Shown: positions 1-7,461 of the stretch, piece by piece
How positions within the stretch are numbered: position 1 is the stretch's first letter
Layout: each line of letters starts with the position of its first letter
The notes under the pieces: model-generated
Seen by the model: the letters and a program-made list of their open reading frames with translations, nothing else
What the model was told of the DNA's origin: nothing
The model's database searches: none
Source: CAUPWF01 sp964369755
GTDB taxonomy: Bacteria; Bacillota; Clostridia; Lachnospirales; Lachnospiraceae
Reading direction: 5' to 3'
DNA length: 64,000 nt
Assembly (NCBI GenBank): GCA_964369755.1
Contig: CAYJFY010000008.1
Coordinates: 10,993 to 74,992, forward strand
Translations under genes and position numbers: made by a program

Positions 1-1
1 G

Positions 2-535
2 GCAACAAAATATTATACACATTTCACTTCGCCGATTCGTCGTTATCCAGATCTCCAAATTCATCGAATTATTAAGGAAGATCTACGTGGAAAGCTCAGT
101 GAGGAACGAAAAAACCATTATGAGAGTATACTGGGGAATGTGACGCGGGACTGTAGTGAGTTGGAGCGAAGGGCAGAACAAGCCGAACGCGAAACCATCA
201 AGCTGAAAAAAGCAGAATACATGCAAAACTATATCGGTGAAGAATTTCATGGAATTATTTCTAGCATAACCAATTGGGGAATGTATGTAGAACTTACCAA
301 TTCGATTGAAGGGCTCATTCATGTGACTTCCATGAATGATGACCATTACGAATATTATGAGGCGCGGTATGAGATGGTTGGAAGAAACTTAGGTAAGGTG
401 TATAAACTGGGACAAGAAATCGATGTTAGGGTAATTGGAGTCGATAAGTTGCAGAGAACGATAGATTTTGAGGAGGCAGTGAGAAAGGGATGTTATTACA
501 ATGAAACAATCGGGCGTGAAATTAATCGCAAATAA
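2..535 (+). CDS. rnr: Ribonuclease R, C-terminal part (cut by window edge)
   Basis: This is the end of the RNB/S1 3'-to-5' exoribonuclease that degrades structured RNA and works with tmRNA-SmpB in trans-translation. The reading frame is open from base 2. It begins with the family hallmark YTHFTSPIRRYPDLQIHR (end of the RNB catalytic domain). A charged linker and a complete S1 RNA-binding domain follow (about 236-465, with ISSITNWGMYVEL and EGLIHVTSM). The Lys-rich tail usual in RNase R is short here. The last 35 bases overlap smpB, so the two are cotranslated, which fits their shared role in ribosome rescue. The N-terminus lies outside the window. Confidence 0.93.
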   Translation, partial: ATKYYTHFTSPIRRYPDLQIHRIIKEDLRGKLSEERKNHYESILGNVTRDCSELERRAEQAERETIKLKKAEYMQNYIGEEFHGIISSITNWGMYVELTNSIEGLIHVTSMNDDHYEYYEARYEMVGRNLGKVYKLGQEIDVRVIGVDKLQRTIDFEEAVRKGCYYNETIGREINRK

Positions 536-968
536 TAAAAAAGCCTATCATGAATATTTTATCTTGGAGACCATGGAAGCAGGGATTTCTCTTCATGGAA
601 CAGAGGTGAAATCACTTCGGATGGGAAAATGCAGTGTAAAAGAGGCATTTATTCGAATTGAACACGAAGAGGTGTTTATATATGGAATGCATGTTAGTCC
701 TTATGAAAAGGGAAATATATTCAACAAGGATCCTTTGCGTGTGAAGAAGTTGCTTTTGCACAAAGCAGAAATCTTGAAACTGCTAGGAAAAACAAAGGAA
801 AAGGGAATGACCATCGTACCACTCAAGGTGTACTTCAAAGATTCCCTAGTCAAAGTAGAAATTGGTCTGGCAAAGGGTAAGAAATTATATGATAAACGAG
901 ATACCCTAGCAAAAAAAGATCAACAGAGAGAGGCGCAGAGAGATTTTAAAATCAGAAATTTGGATTAG
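501..968 (+). CDS. smpB: SsrA-binding protein SmpB
   Basis: SmpB is a 155-residue OB-fold protein that binds tmRNA and delivers it to stalled ribosomes. Family motifs are clear: NKKAYHEYFILETMEAGI near the N-terminus, GTEVKSLR, then KLLLHKAEI, the IVPLKVYFKD strand and the basic tail KGKKLYDKRDTLAKKDQQRE. Length is typical. The ATG overlaps the end of rnr by 35 bases and a GAGGCAGTGAGAAAGG stretch lies just upstream. No tmRNA gene was recognised downstream; the next gene is convergent, with the two reading frames overlapping by 4 bases. Confidence 0.96.
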   Translation: MKQSGVKLIANNKKAYHEYFILETMEAGISLHGTEVKSLRMGKCSVKEAFIRIEHEEVFIYGMHVSPYEKGNIFNKDPLRVKKLLLHKAEILKLLGKTKEKGMTIVPLKVYFKDSLVKVEIGLAKGKKLYDKRDTLAKKDQQREAQRDFKIRNLD

Positions 969-1813
969 AATCTTTTGAATCCCTCTCCAACAACTTCATT
1001 GGACTCCATAATGATGACAAAGCATTTGGGGTCCATTTCATATGCTCTTTTTTTTATCTGAAACATTTGTTTGTTATTGCAAGCACAGAGAACGATATTC
1101 TTCACCTCGCCCGAATAGGCTCCAACTCCTTCGATGAGTGTGGCGCCACGGGTGAATTCTTCATCAATCATATGGGCAATTTTGTCCCCATAATCCGTGA
1201 TAATCAGGGTCATCTTGCCGGCGTCAATTCCATACATAAATTTATCGATGACAGTGGTCAATATGAAGCTGATTATAATTCCGTAGATGATTCCGTCTAC
1301 ACTTCTCAGGATATATCCTCCGAATAAAATTACAGCCACATCGATAAAAAACGCAATTCTACCAATGGATAGATGCGGTTTCCTCGAACGAATGGACATA
1401 GTGATAAAATCCACACCACCAGTGGACGTGTTATTCGCATATATGAGGGCAAATCCTAGACCAGCAAACACACCAGTACAAATGGCAGATAAGATCAAGC
1501 TACCAGAATACACGGGGAATAGAGGTGCTACAGCATCCATAAGGAAGGATGAGATGATTAGTGTTCTAAGAGAGCGTAGAAAAAAACGCATGCCAAGAAA
1601 AAAGAAAGATATCATTGCAATAGGAATATTTAGAAGCAAAGTTGTGATTCCAATGGGAAAATTAAATAAATGGTAAAATATCAATGAAATCCCAGTTACA
1701 CCACTCATGGGGAAACCAGAATTTGCTGCAAAATTATAGATTCCAATGGAAATAAGCAATCCTCCAATGATATCAATACCGAGGTCGAAAAGTAATTTTT
1801 TAAGCCGTTTCAT
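965..1813 (-). CDS. YitT/DUF161 family membrane protein
   Basis: A 282-residue membrane protein of the YitT family, whose transport or regulatory role is not firmly known. Five or six hydrophobic segments fill about residues 10-195 (first one LGIDIIGGLLISIGIYNFA; conserved SGFPMSGVTGIS and NNTSTGGVDFI). A soluble C-terminal domain of the DUF2179 type follows, with TRGATLIEGVGAYSG and VVLCACNNKQ-like residues. The ATG is preceded by AAGGGAG. The 3' end overlaps smpB by 4 bases, tail to tail. A ligand-binding role for the C-terminal domain is inference from its PII-like fold in relatives. Confidence 0.85.
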   Translation of the reverse strand: MKRLKKLLFDLGIDIIGGLLISIGIYNFAANSGFPMSGVTGISLIFYHLFNFPIGITTLLLNIPIAMISFFFLGMRFFLRSLRTLIISSFLMDAVAPLFPVYSGSLILSAICTGVFAGLGFALIYANNTSTGGVDFITMSIRSRKPHLSIGRIAFFIDVAVILFGGYILRSVDGIIYGIIISFILTTVIDKFMYGIDAGKMTLIITDYGDKIAHMIDEEFTRGATLIEGVGAYSGEVKNIVLCACNNKQMFQIKKRAYEMDPKCFVIIMESNEVVGEGFKRF

Positions 1814-1956
1814 ATGACGAATCTCCCTTTCTTCAAGCTCTTTATTATCAGATATGAATTAAAAAGTAATTTTGATTAGTATATTGATTTCTTATTTAAA
1901 TTATTCTGTACAAGCTATGAAAAAAAGATTGAATAAAAGATTAAAAAACTGAATTA

Positions 1957-1985
1957 TTGCATAACTTAAAAGAAAATGATATGAT
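1957..1985 (+). promoter_or_regulatory. Predicted promoter of the rubredoxin gene
   Basis: TTGCAT at 1957-1962 and TATGAT at 1980-1985 are separated by 17 bases, a good sigma-A type match, and lie 38 bases before the rubredoxin ATG. Confidence 0.6.
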
Positions 1986-2022
1986 TAATAGAAAATAAAA
2001 GAAGAAAAGGAAGGTAAATGAG

Positions 2023-2181
2023 ATGAAAAAATATGTATGTGAACCATGTGGATATGAGTATGATTCAGAAGTAGGAGATGTAGATAACGGAGTTGAACCA
2101 GGAACGAAATTCGAAGATTTGCCAGATGATTGGGTTTGCCCATGGTGTGGAGTTGGAAAAGAAGAATTCCAAGAGGTTTAG
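2023..2181 (+). CDS. Rubredoxin
   Basis: A 52-residue rubredoxin, a one-iron electron carrier that in anaerobes passes electrons to oxygen- or superoxide-reducing enzymes. The two Cys pairs that bind iron are present as CEPCGY and CPWCGVGK, with the conserved DLPDDWVCP segment between them. Length is exactly that of the family. AAGGTAAATGAG upstream of the ATG supplies a ribosome binding site. It appears to be a single-gene unit, with its own promoter and another promoter for the ABC transporter downstream. The specific redox partner is not visible here. Confidence 0.95.
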   Translation: MKKYVCEPCGYEYDSEVGDVDNGVEPGTKFEDLPDDWVCPWCGVGKEEFQEV

Positions 2182-2222
2182 GTTAAAACGCAAAAGAAGT
2201 TTAAAAAGGATGATACTAGGTC

Positions 2223-2251
2223 TTGCATTTTTTGTAGAAAACAGATAGAAT
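2223..2251 (+). promoter_or_regulatory. Predicted promoter of the amino-acid ABC transporter operon
   Basis: TTGCAT at 2223-2228 and TAGAAT at 2246-2251 with a 17-base spacer, 38 bases before the substrate-binding protein start. Confidence 0.55.
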
Positions 2252-2289
2252 ATACAAGATAATGAATATTTATGCAAAGGGAGAAAAAG

Positions 2290-3060
2290 ATGAAAAAATT
2301 AATTAGCGTAATGCTTGCAGGAGTACTAGTATTTGGATTGGCAGGTTGTGCAGGTACTGGGAAGTCAGTAGAGAGTGCAGAGGATTTAGAAGGTGCTGTT
2401 ATCGGGGTTCAACTAGGTACAACAGGTGATATTGCTTGTACAGATGCATTTGGAGATGAGAACATTGAACGTTTTAGCAAAGGATTCGAAGCAGTACAAG
2501 CGCTACAGCAAGGCAAAGTTGATGCGGTTGTAATCGATAATCTACCAGCTGAGGCTTTTGTAGCAGAAAATGATGACTTGAGGATTTTAGAGTCTGCTTT
2601 TACAGAAGAAGAATATGCGATGGCATTCAAAAAAGGAAATACTGAGTTGTTGGATCAGTTCAATACAGCTCTAGCAGATTTGAAAGCAGACGGTACTTTC
2701 GAAGCGATTCAAGAGTATTATCTAAGCGATAGTGGAGAGAGATATACATCTCCAGAAGGATTAGCATATGCGAATGGTGAAATAGTAATGGCTACAAATG
2801 CAGAGTTCCCTCCATATGAATTCAAAGATGGTGGTGAAATTGTGGGGATTGATGTGGATATGGCAACAGCAATCGCGGATAAGCTAGATATGAAACTTGT
2901 GATTGAAGATATGGCATTCGATTCAATTATTACAGCAGTAGATAGCGGAAAAGTTGATTTTGGTGCAGCTGGAATGACAGTGACACCTGATAGACAAGAA
3001 TCAGTTGATTTTACAGATACTTACGTAACAGCAAAGCAAGTTATCATTGTAAAAAAATAG
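2290..3060 (+). CDS. Amino-acid ABC transporter, substrate-binding lipoprotein
   Basis: A 256-residue family 3 (polar amino acid) solute-binding lipoprotein. A signal peptide with lipobox FGLAGC occurs at residues 1-20, so the mature protein is anchored outside the membrane by Cys. The bilobed SBP_bac_3 fold is shown by GAVIGVQLGTTGD, ATNAEFPPYEFKDGGEIVGIDVD and DFGAAGMTVTPDRQESVDFT. The order of the lobes looks unusual: the ATNAEFPPYEF motif that normally begins the domain lies at about residue 170, in the second half, so the domain seems circularly permuted. Start chosen at the ATG with AAAGGGAG upstream rather than one 18 bases earlier. First gene of a three-gene importer operon. Confidence 0.88.
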   Translation: MKKLISVMLAGVLVFGLAGCAGTGKSVESAEDLEGAVIGVQLGTTGDIACTDAFGDENIERFSKGFEAVQALQQGKVDAVVIDNLPAEAFVAENDDLRILESAFTEEEYAMAFKKGNTELLDQFNTALADLKADGTFEAIQEYYLSDSGERYTSPEGLAYANGEIVMATNAEFPPYEFKDGGEIVGIDVDMATAIADKLDMKLVIEDMAFDSIITAVDSGKVDFGAAGMTVTPDRQESVDFTDTYVTAKQVIIVKK

Positions 3061-3088
3061 GAACTGTTGAACAGGTTAGGTAGGAATT

Positions 3089-3778
3089 ATGCAGAATTTT
3101 ATTGAAGATTTTAAGTTTAATTTTATCGAAGATGAGAGATGGCGTTATATATTAGAAGGGCTTGGGGTTACACTCCAAGTCACTTTCTTTGCTCTTATAC
3201 TCGGTGTGATATTGGGTGTTGTGATAGCCATTGTTCGCTCTACACATGATAAAACAGGAAAAATGAAAGTATTGAATTTTGTTGCCAAGATTTATATTAC
3301 GATTGTACGAGGAACACCTGTTGTGGTTCAATTGCTTATTATATACTTTGTAGTATTTGGAAGTGTGAGAATCAGCAAAGAATTCGTGGCGATACTTGCA
3401 TTTGGAATTAATTCCGGTGCATATGTGGCGGAAATTGTGCGTTCTGGAATTATGTCCATCGATAATGGGCAGTTTGAAGCAGGAAGAAGTCTTGGATTGA
3501 ATTATCGTCAAACAATGATACATATTATTTTGCCACAGGCATTCAAGAATGTTTTGCCGGCACTTGGAAATGAGTTTATTGTACTTATGAAAGAAACATC
3601 GATTTGTGGATATATCGGGTTACAGGATTTAACTCGTGGGGGGGATACGATTCGAAGTATTACGTACAGTGCCATGATGCCATTATTTGCAGTGGCGCTG
3701 ATTTATCTAGCAATGGTTATGCTATTTAGTATGCTAGTCAATAAACTAGAAAGGCGGTTGAGAAATAGTGATCACTAA
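3089..3778 (+). CDS. Amino-acid ABC transporter permease
   Basis: A 229-residue inner-membrane permease of the HisMQ/GlnP type. About five transmembrane segments are visible (first TLQVTFFALILGVILGVVIA). The ATPase-contacting EAA loop reads FEAGRSLGLNYRQTMIHII followed by LPQA. With the ATPase and binding protein it should form an importer for a polar amino acid, for example glutamine, arginine or cystine; the substrate cannot be read from sequence. GGTTAGGTAGGAATT precedes the ATG. Its stop codon overlaps the GTG start of the ATPase gene. Confidence 0.92.
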   Translation: MQNFIEDFKFNFIEDERWRYILEGLGVTLQVTFFALILGVILGVVIAIVRSTHDKTGKMKVLNFVAKIYITIVRGTPVVVQLLIIYFVVFGSVRISKEFVAILAFGINSGAYVAEIVRSGIMSIDNGQFEAGRSLGLNYRQTMIHIILPQAFKNVLPALGNEFIVLMKETSICGYIGLQDLTRGGDTIRSITYSAMMPLFAVALIYLAMVMLFSMLVNKLERRLRNSDH

Positions 3779-4514
3779 TGGAGAAACTTTAATCCGCGTG
3801 GAAGATGTACACAAGGTTTATTACAATACATTACATGCTCTCAATGGAGTGACAGAGGAGATTCATAAAGGAGAGGTCGTGGTTATTGTTGGGCCATCGG
3901 GATCTGGAAAATCTACTTTTTTACGATCTTTGAATCTATTAGAGGTGCCTACAAGTGGCAAAATATTCTTCGAGGGAGTTGACATCACGGACAAGAAGGT
4001 GAGTATTGATGAGCATCGAAGGAAGATGGGGATGGTATTCCAGCATTTCAATTTATTTCCGCACATGAGTGTTCTAGAGAATATCACTTTAGGACCGATT
4101 AAATTATTGAAGAAAACCAAAGAAGAAGCCGAAACTAAGGCGATGGAATTGCTTGAAATGGTGGGATTGGCAGACAAAGCAAATACCTATCCATCAAAAT
4201 TATCGGGGGGTCAGAAGCAGAGGATTGCAATCGTGCGAGCATTAGCGATGAGTCCAGATGTAATGTTATTCGATGAACCTACCTCGGCGTTAGACCCAGA
4301 GATGGTAGGAGAAGTGCTAGATATCATGAAGAAGCTTGCGCGTGATGGGATGACAATGATCGTAGTAACGCATGAGATGGGATTTGCAAAAGAGGTTGCA
4401 ACAAGATGCATCTTTATGGATTCTGGAAATATTGTAGAGCAGAATGAACCAGAAGCGTTCTTCTCCAACCCGAAATCGGAGCGACTTCGGGAGTTTTTAT
4501 CCAAAATCATCTAG
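3768..4514 (+). CDS. Amino-acid ABC transporter ATP-binding protein
   Basis: A 248-residue ATPase of the GlnQ/HisP class that energises the importer. Walker A is GPSGSGKST, the Q-loop lies in MVFQHFNLFPHMSVLENI, the signature is LSGGQKQR, Walker B is VMLFDEPTSALDPE and the switch His lies in VVTHEMGFA. The start is a GTG inside the end of the permease gene (11-base overlap) with AAGGCGG upstream, which implies translational coupling. Confidence 0.94.
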   Translation: MITNGETLIRVEDVHKVYYNTLHALNGVTEEIHKGEVVVIVGPSGSGKSTFLRSLNLLEVPTSGKIFFEGVDITDKKVSIDEHRRKMGMVFQHFNLFPHMSVLENITLGPIKLLKKTKEEAETKAMELLEMVGLADKANTYPSKLSGGQKQRIAIVRALAMSPDVMLFDEPTSALDPEMVGEVLDIMKKLARDGMTMIVVTHEMGFAKEVATRCIFMDSGNIVEQNEPEAFFSNPKSERLREFLSKII

Positions 4515-4561
4515 AAATAGAATAATTAAGTTAAGCGAATGTGAAAATTCTATTAACTCCA

Positions 4562-4590
4562 TTGAAGTTGGGATATCTGTGTGATACAAT
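4562..4590 (+). promoter_or_regulatory. Predicted promoter of the PHP-domain gene
   Basis: TTGAAG at 4562-4567 and TACAAT at 4585-4590, spacer 17 bases. Confidence 0.45.
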
Positions 4591-4610
4591 GCAGTTAGAA
4601 AAGGATGATA

Positions 4611-4629
4611 GTGTGAAAAAATTTCACAC
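4611..4629. promoter_or_regulatory. Perfect 8-3-8 palindrome in the PHP gene leader
   Basis: GTGTGAAA, three A, TTTCACAC. It lies about 20 bases after the predicted -10 element, so it could be an operator or a small RNA hairpin in the leader. No poly-T tail follows, so it is not a classical terminator. Confidence 0.4.
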
Positions 4630-4688
4630 GGCAATTTGTCCCTTATGGTCCAAAGTTGCTAGACTATAAGAAAGGGATGGTTATTAAA

Positions 4689-5549
4689 ATGAAGATAGAT
4701 ATGCACTGTCATGTGAGTCAGGGGTCAGTGGATAGCAAGGTTTCGGTAGAAGAATATATTGAAGCATTGATAGAAAAGGGCATAGATGGCATGGTAATAA
4801 CGGATCATAACACGTACAATGGATACCGTTATTGGAAGAATAATTTAAAAGGGAAAAAATATAAAAACTTTGTTGTACTAAAAGGTGTAGAATATGATAC
4901 CAGAGATGCAGGGCATTTTTTGGTTGTTATGCCACAGGAAGTGAAGATGACTTTATTGGAGACGAGAGGGATGCCACTTGCGATTTTGATAGATTTCGTA
5001 CATCGTCATGGTGGGGTGTTAGGACCAGCACATCCTTGTGGTGAGAAGTTTTTGAGTTTTACAAATACAAAGTGTTTTTATAAGAATCCAGAATTAGCGA
5101 AAAAATTTGATTTTGTAGAAGGTTTTAACGCCTGTGAATCAGAGTTGTCTAACGATGGTGCGATTAATTTGGCACGCACCCATATGAAACCTTGCGTGGG
5201 TGGAAGTGATGCACATAAATTGAATTGTGTAGGTATGGGATTTACAAAATTTGAGGAACCGATTAAGACAGAGATTGATTTGATACATGCAATACGTAGA
5301 CAAAATCATGTTTTGAGTTGTGGAGGAGAGCGCTATGCGCACACAACGAAGGACAAGCTGGGCAAGGCAAATACAATTCTTGTACATGGATTTTGGTTCT
5401 ATAATGTTGGTGGTGAATTGGTAAGTCGAATTCGTCGAAAGGCGATGGAGGCAATTGAGAATCCGATGAATCCGATTGATCCGATTGAAATTGATTTCTT
5501 GAATAAAAAGATAAAGAAAAAACTCAAAAAATTAAAAAACAAAAAGTAA
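4689..5549 (+). CDS. PHP-domain metal-dependent phosphoesterase
   Basis: A 286-residue PHP-domain protein. Metal-binding motifs are in order: IDMHCHVS near the N-terminus, GMVITDHNTY, LKGVEYDTRD, GPAHPC in the middle and GGSDAHKLNCVG. Relatives hydrolyse phosphoesters such as nucleoside 3',5'-bisphosphates or short oligonucleotides; the substrate here is unknown. The C-terminus is a basic, Lys-rich tail. Start set at the ATG immediately before KIDMHCH, 11 bases after AAAGGGA; an in-frame ATG 12 bases upstream and a TTG 33 bases upstream are alternatives. Confidence 0.82.
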   Translation: MKIDMHCHVSQGSVDSKVSVEEYIEALIEKGIDGMVITDHNTYNGYRYWKNNLKGKKYKNFVVLKGVEYDTRDAGHFLVVMPQEVKMTLLETRGMPLAILIDFVHRHGGVLGPAHPCGEKFLSFTNTKCFYKNPELAKKFDFVEGFNACESELSNDGAINLARTHMKPCVGGSDAHKLNCVGMGFTKFEEPIKTEIDLIHAIRRQNHVLSCGGERYAHTTKDKLGKANTILVHGFWFYNVGGELVSRIRRKAMEAIENPMNPIDPIEIDFLNKKIKKKLKKLKNKK

Positions 5550-5565
5550 ATTTGATAAATGTTCC

Positions 5566-5625
5566 GTCAGGGGACGGGGGAAGGATGAGCAAAGCTCATA
5601 TCTCCCCCGTCCCCAATACTTGACG
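5566..5625. repeat. GC-rich long hairpin, REP-like intergenic repeat
   Basis: Two perfect 11-bp arms, GGGGACGGGGG at 5570-5580 and CCCCCGTCCCC at 5604-5614, enclose a second stem GATGAGC-AAA-GCTCAT. Outer GTCA and TTGAC also pair. It is far richer in G and C than its surroundings. No T-run follows, so it is not an ordinary terminator. Its right end overlaps the -35 box of the leuC promoter. GGGGACGGGGG palindromes resemble dispersed REP-like elements of Firmicutes; that assignment is inference. Confidence 0.6.
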
Positions 5626-5648
5626 AAAGAGGCTATATATTATATAGT
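5620..5648 (+). promoter_or_regulatory. Predicted promoter of leuCD
   Basis: TTGACG at 5620-5625 and TATAGT at 5643-5648, spacer 17 bases. No Leu T-box or leader peptide is visible between it and leuC. Confidence 0.55.
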
Positions 5649-5684
5649 ATTGTATGAACAAAAATTAGGAGGTAAGATGAGATT

Positions 5685-6959
5685 ATGGGTATGACAATGA
5701 CGCAAAAAATTCTGGCAGACCATGCAGGATTATCACATGTGGAGGCTGGACAATTAATAGAGGCCAAGTTGGATGTGGTGATGGCAAATGACATTACAGG
5801 ACCAATGGCACTGCCAATTTTGAAACAGATGAGTGATAAGGTGTTTGATAAAGATAAGGTAATGTTTGTTCCCGATCATTTTACACCGAATAAGGATATT
5901 AAATCAGCAGAGAATTCTAAGGCGATTCGCGAGTTCGTAAAAGAGCAAGGAATTACCAATGTATTTGAACAAGGCAAGTCAGGAGTAGAGCATGCGATTT
6001 TACCAGAGTTGGGACTTGTGGTAGCGGGAGAATGTATCATTGGTGCAGATTCGCACACTTGTACATATGGAGCCTTGGGAGCGTTTTCTACTGGTATGGG
6101 AACCACTGATGTTGCAACAGGAATGGCAACAGGAGAAATTTGGTTCAAGGTACCAAGTGCGATTCAATTCGTATTGGTAGGAAAGATGAATCCATATGTG
6201 AGTGGAAAAGATGTCATCTTACATATCATTGGTAAAATCGGAGTAGACGGAGCTTTGTATAAGTCTATGGAATTTGTTGGTGAGGGAATTGTAAATTTAT
6301 CAATGGATGATCGATTTACCATGGCGAATATGGCGATTGAAGCAGGAGCAAAGAACGGTATCTTCGCTGTAGACGCGCAGACAGAAGCCTATATGAAAGA
6401 ACATTCTACAAAAGAATATAAAGTATACAAAGCAGATGAAGATGCAGAATATGATGAAGTGATTACCATTGATTTGTCAGAGGTTCGCCCGACAGTTGCA
6501 TTCCCACATCTGCCTGAAAACGCGAAGACAGTGGATGAAATCGAAGCGATGGAGCCAGTTATGATTGATCAAGTTGTGATTGGATCATGTACGAATGGGC
6601 GTATGGAAGATTTGAGAAAAGCGGCAGCAGTGTTAAAAGGGCAAACAGTACATCCAGACGTGCGTGTTATGGTAGTTCCAGCGACACAGAAGATATTTAA
6701 GGAATGTATGAAGGAGGGGCTAGCTGAAATCTTCATCGATGCGGGATGCGCATTCAATACACCGAGTTGTGGGCCATGTATGGGTGGACACATGGGTGTT
6801 CTAGCAGCAGGTGAAAAGTGTGTATCTACGACCAATCGTAACTTTGTGGGACGTATGGGGCATGTAGATTCTCTAATATATTTGGCTTCTCCAGAAGTGG
6901 CAGCAGCAAGTGCAATTGCAGGATGCATTGCAAATCCTGAGAAAGTAGGTGCAAAATAA
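5685..6959 (+). CDS. leuC: 3-isopropylmalate dehydratase, large subunit (LeuC/homoaconitase type)
   Basis: A 424-residue aconitase-family large subunit. It should carry a [4Fe-4S] cluster that isomerises 2- to 3-isopropylmalate in leucine synthesis. The cluster Cys residues are in IGSCTNGR and FNTPSCGPCMGG; DSHTCTYGALGAF and GEGIVNLSMDDR are also conserved. The length matches the shorter archaeal/clostridial LeuC class, which also includes homoaconitase and citramalate-pathway enzymes, so the exact substrate is not certain. AGGAGG precedes the ATG. TAATG overlap with leuD. leuA and leuB are not adjacent. Confidence 0.88.
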   Translation: MGMTMTQKILADHAGLSHVEAGQLIEAKLDVVMANDITGPMALPILKQMSDKVFDKDKVMFVPDHFTPNKDIKSAENSKAIREFVKEQGITNVFEQGKSGVEHAILPELGLVVAGECIIGADSHTCTYGALGAFSTGMGTTDVATGMATGEIWFKVPSAIQFVLVGKMNPYVSGKDVILHIIGKIGVDGALYKSMEFVGEGIVNLSMDDRFTMANMAIEAGAKNGIFAVDAQTEAYMKEHSTKEYKVYKADEDAEYDEVITIDLSEVRPTVAFPHLPENAKTVDEIEAMEPVMIDQVVIGSCTNGRMEDLRKAAAVLKGQTVHPDVRVMVVPATQKIFKECMKEGLAEIFIDAGCAFNTPSCGPCMGGHMGVLAAGEKCVSTTNRNFVGRMGHVDSLIYLASPEVAAASAIAGCIANPEKVGAK

Positions 6960-7447
6960 TGAAAGCTTTAGGACATGTGTTTAAATATGGTGATAATGTA
7001 GATACAGACGTAATTATACCAGCGAGATACCTCAATTCATTTGATGCGAAAGAATTGGCAAGTCATGCAATGGTAGATATCGACCCTGAATTTGCAGGGA
7101 AGGTGCAACAAGGAGATTTGATTGTGGCGAATAAGAACTTTGGATGCGGATCTTCGAGAGAGCACGCACCTCTTTGTTTGAAGGCAGCAGGAGTAAGTTG
7201 TGTGATCGCAGAAACATTTGCAAGAATCTTCTATCGCAACGCAATCAATATTGGATTACCGATTATTGAATGCGTAGAGGCAGCGAGGGGGATTGAAGCA
7301 GGAGATGAGGTTGAAGTTGATTTCGACAGCGGAATGATCTACAACAGAACAAAGGGAACCGAGTTTAAAGGACAACCGTTCCCAGAGTTTATGCAAAATA
7401 TTATAGCAGCAGAAGGACTTGTAAACTATACAAATTCAAAAAAATAA
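6959..7447 (+). CDS. leuD: 3-isopropylmalate dehydratase, small subunit
   Basis: A 162-residue swivelling small subunit that completes the LeuCD enzyme. Conserved pieces are YGDNVDTDVIIPARYLN near the N-terminus, ANKNFGCGSSREHAP and the end of the barrel IEAGDEVEVDFDSG. The ATG overlaps the leuC stop by one base, giving equal translation of both subunits. Length fits the short LeuD class that accompanies this type of LeuC. Confidence 0.92.
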   Translation: MKALGHVFKYGDNVDTDVIIPARYLNSFDAKELASHAMVDIDPEFAGKVQQGDLIVANKNFGCGSSREHAPLCLKAAGVSCVIAETFARIFYRNAINIGLPIIECVEAARGIEAGDEVEVDFDSGMIYNRTKGTEFKGQPFPEFMQNIIAAEGLVNYTNSKK

Positions 7448-7461
7448 GAAAGGTTGTTAAA

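Noticed and set aside
969..2022. tmRNA gene near smpB
   Set aside because: The space is filled by the YitT gene and a 210-base promoter region without tRNA-like ends.
5549..5684. Leu T-box or leader peptide before leuC
   Set aside because: No T-box core or specifier stem; the hairpin present has no T-run and lies upstream of the promoter -10.
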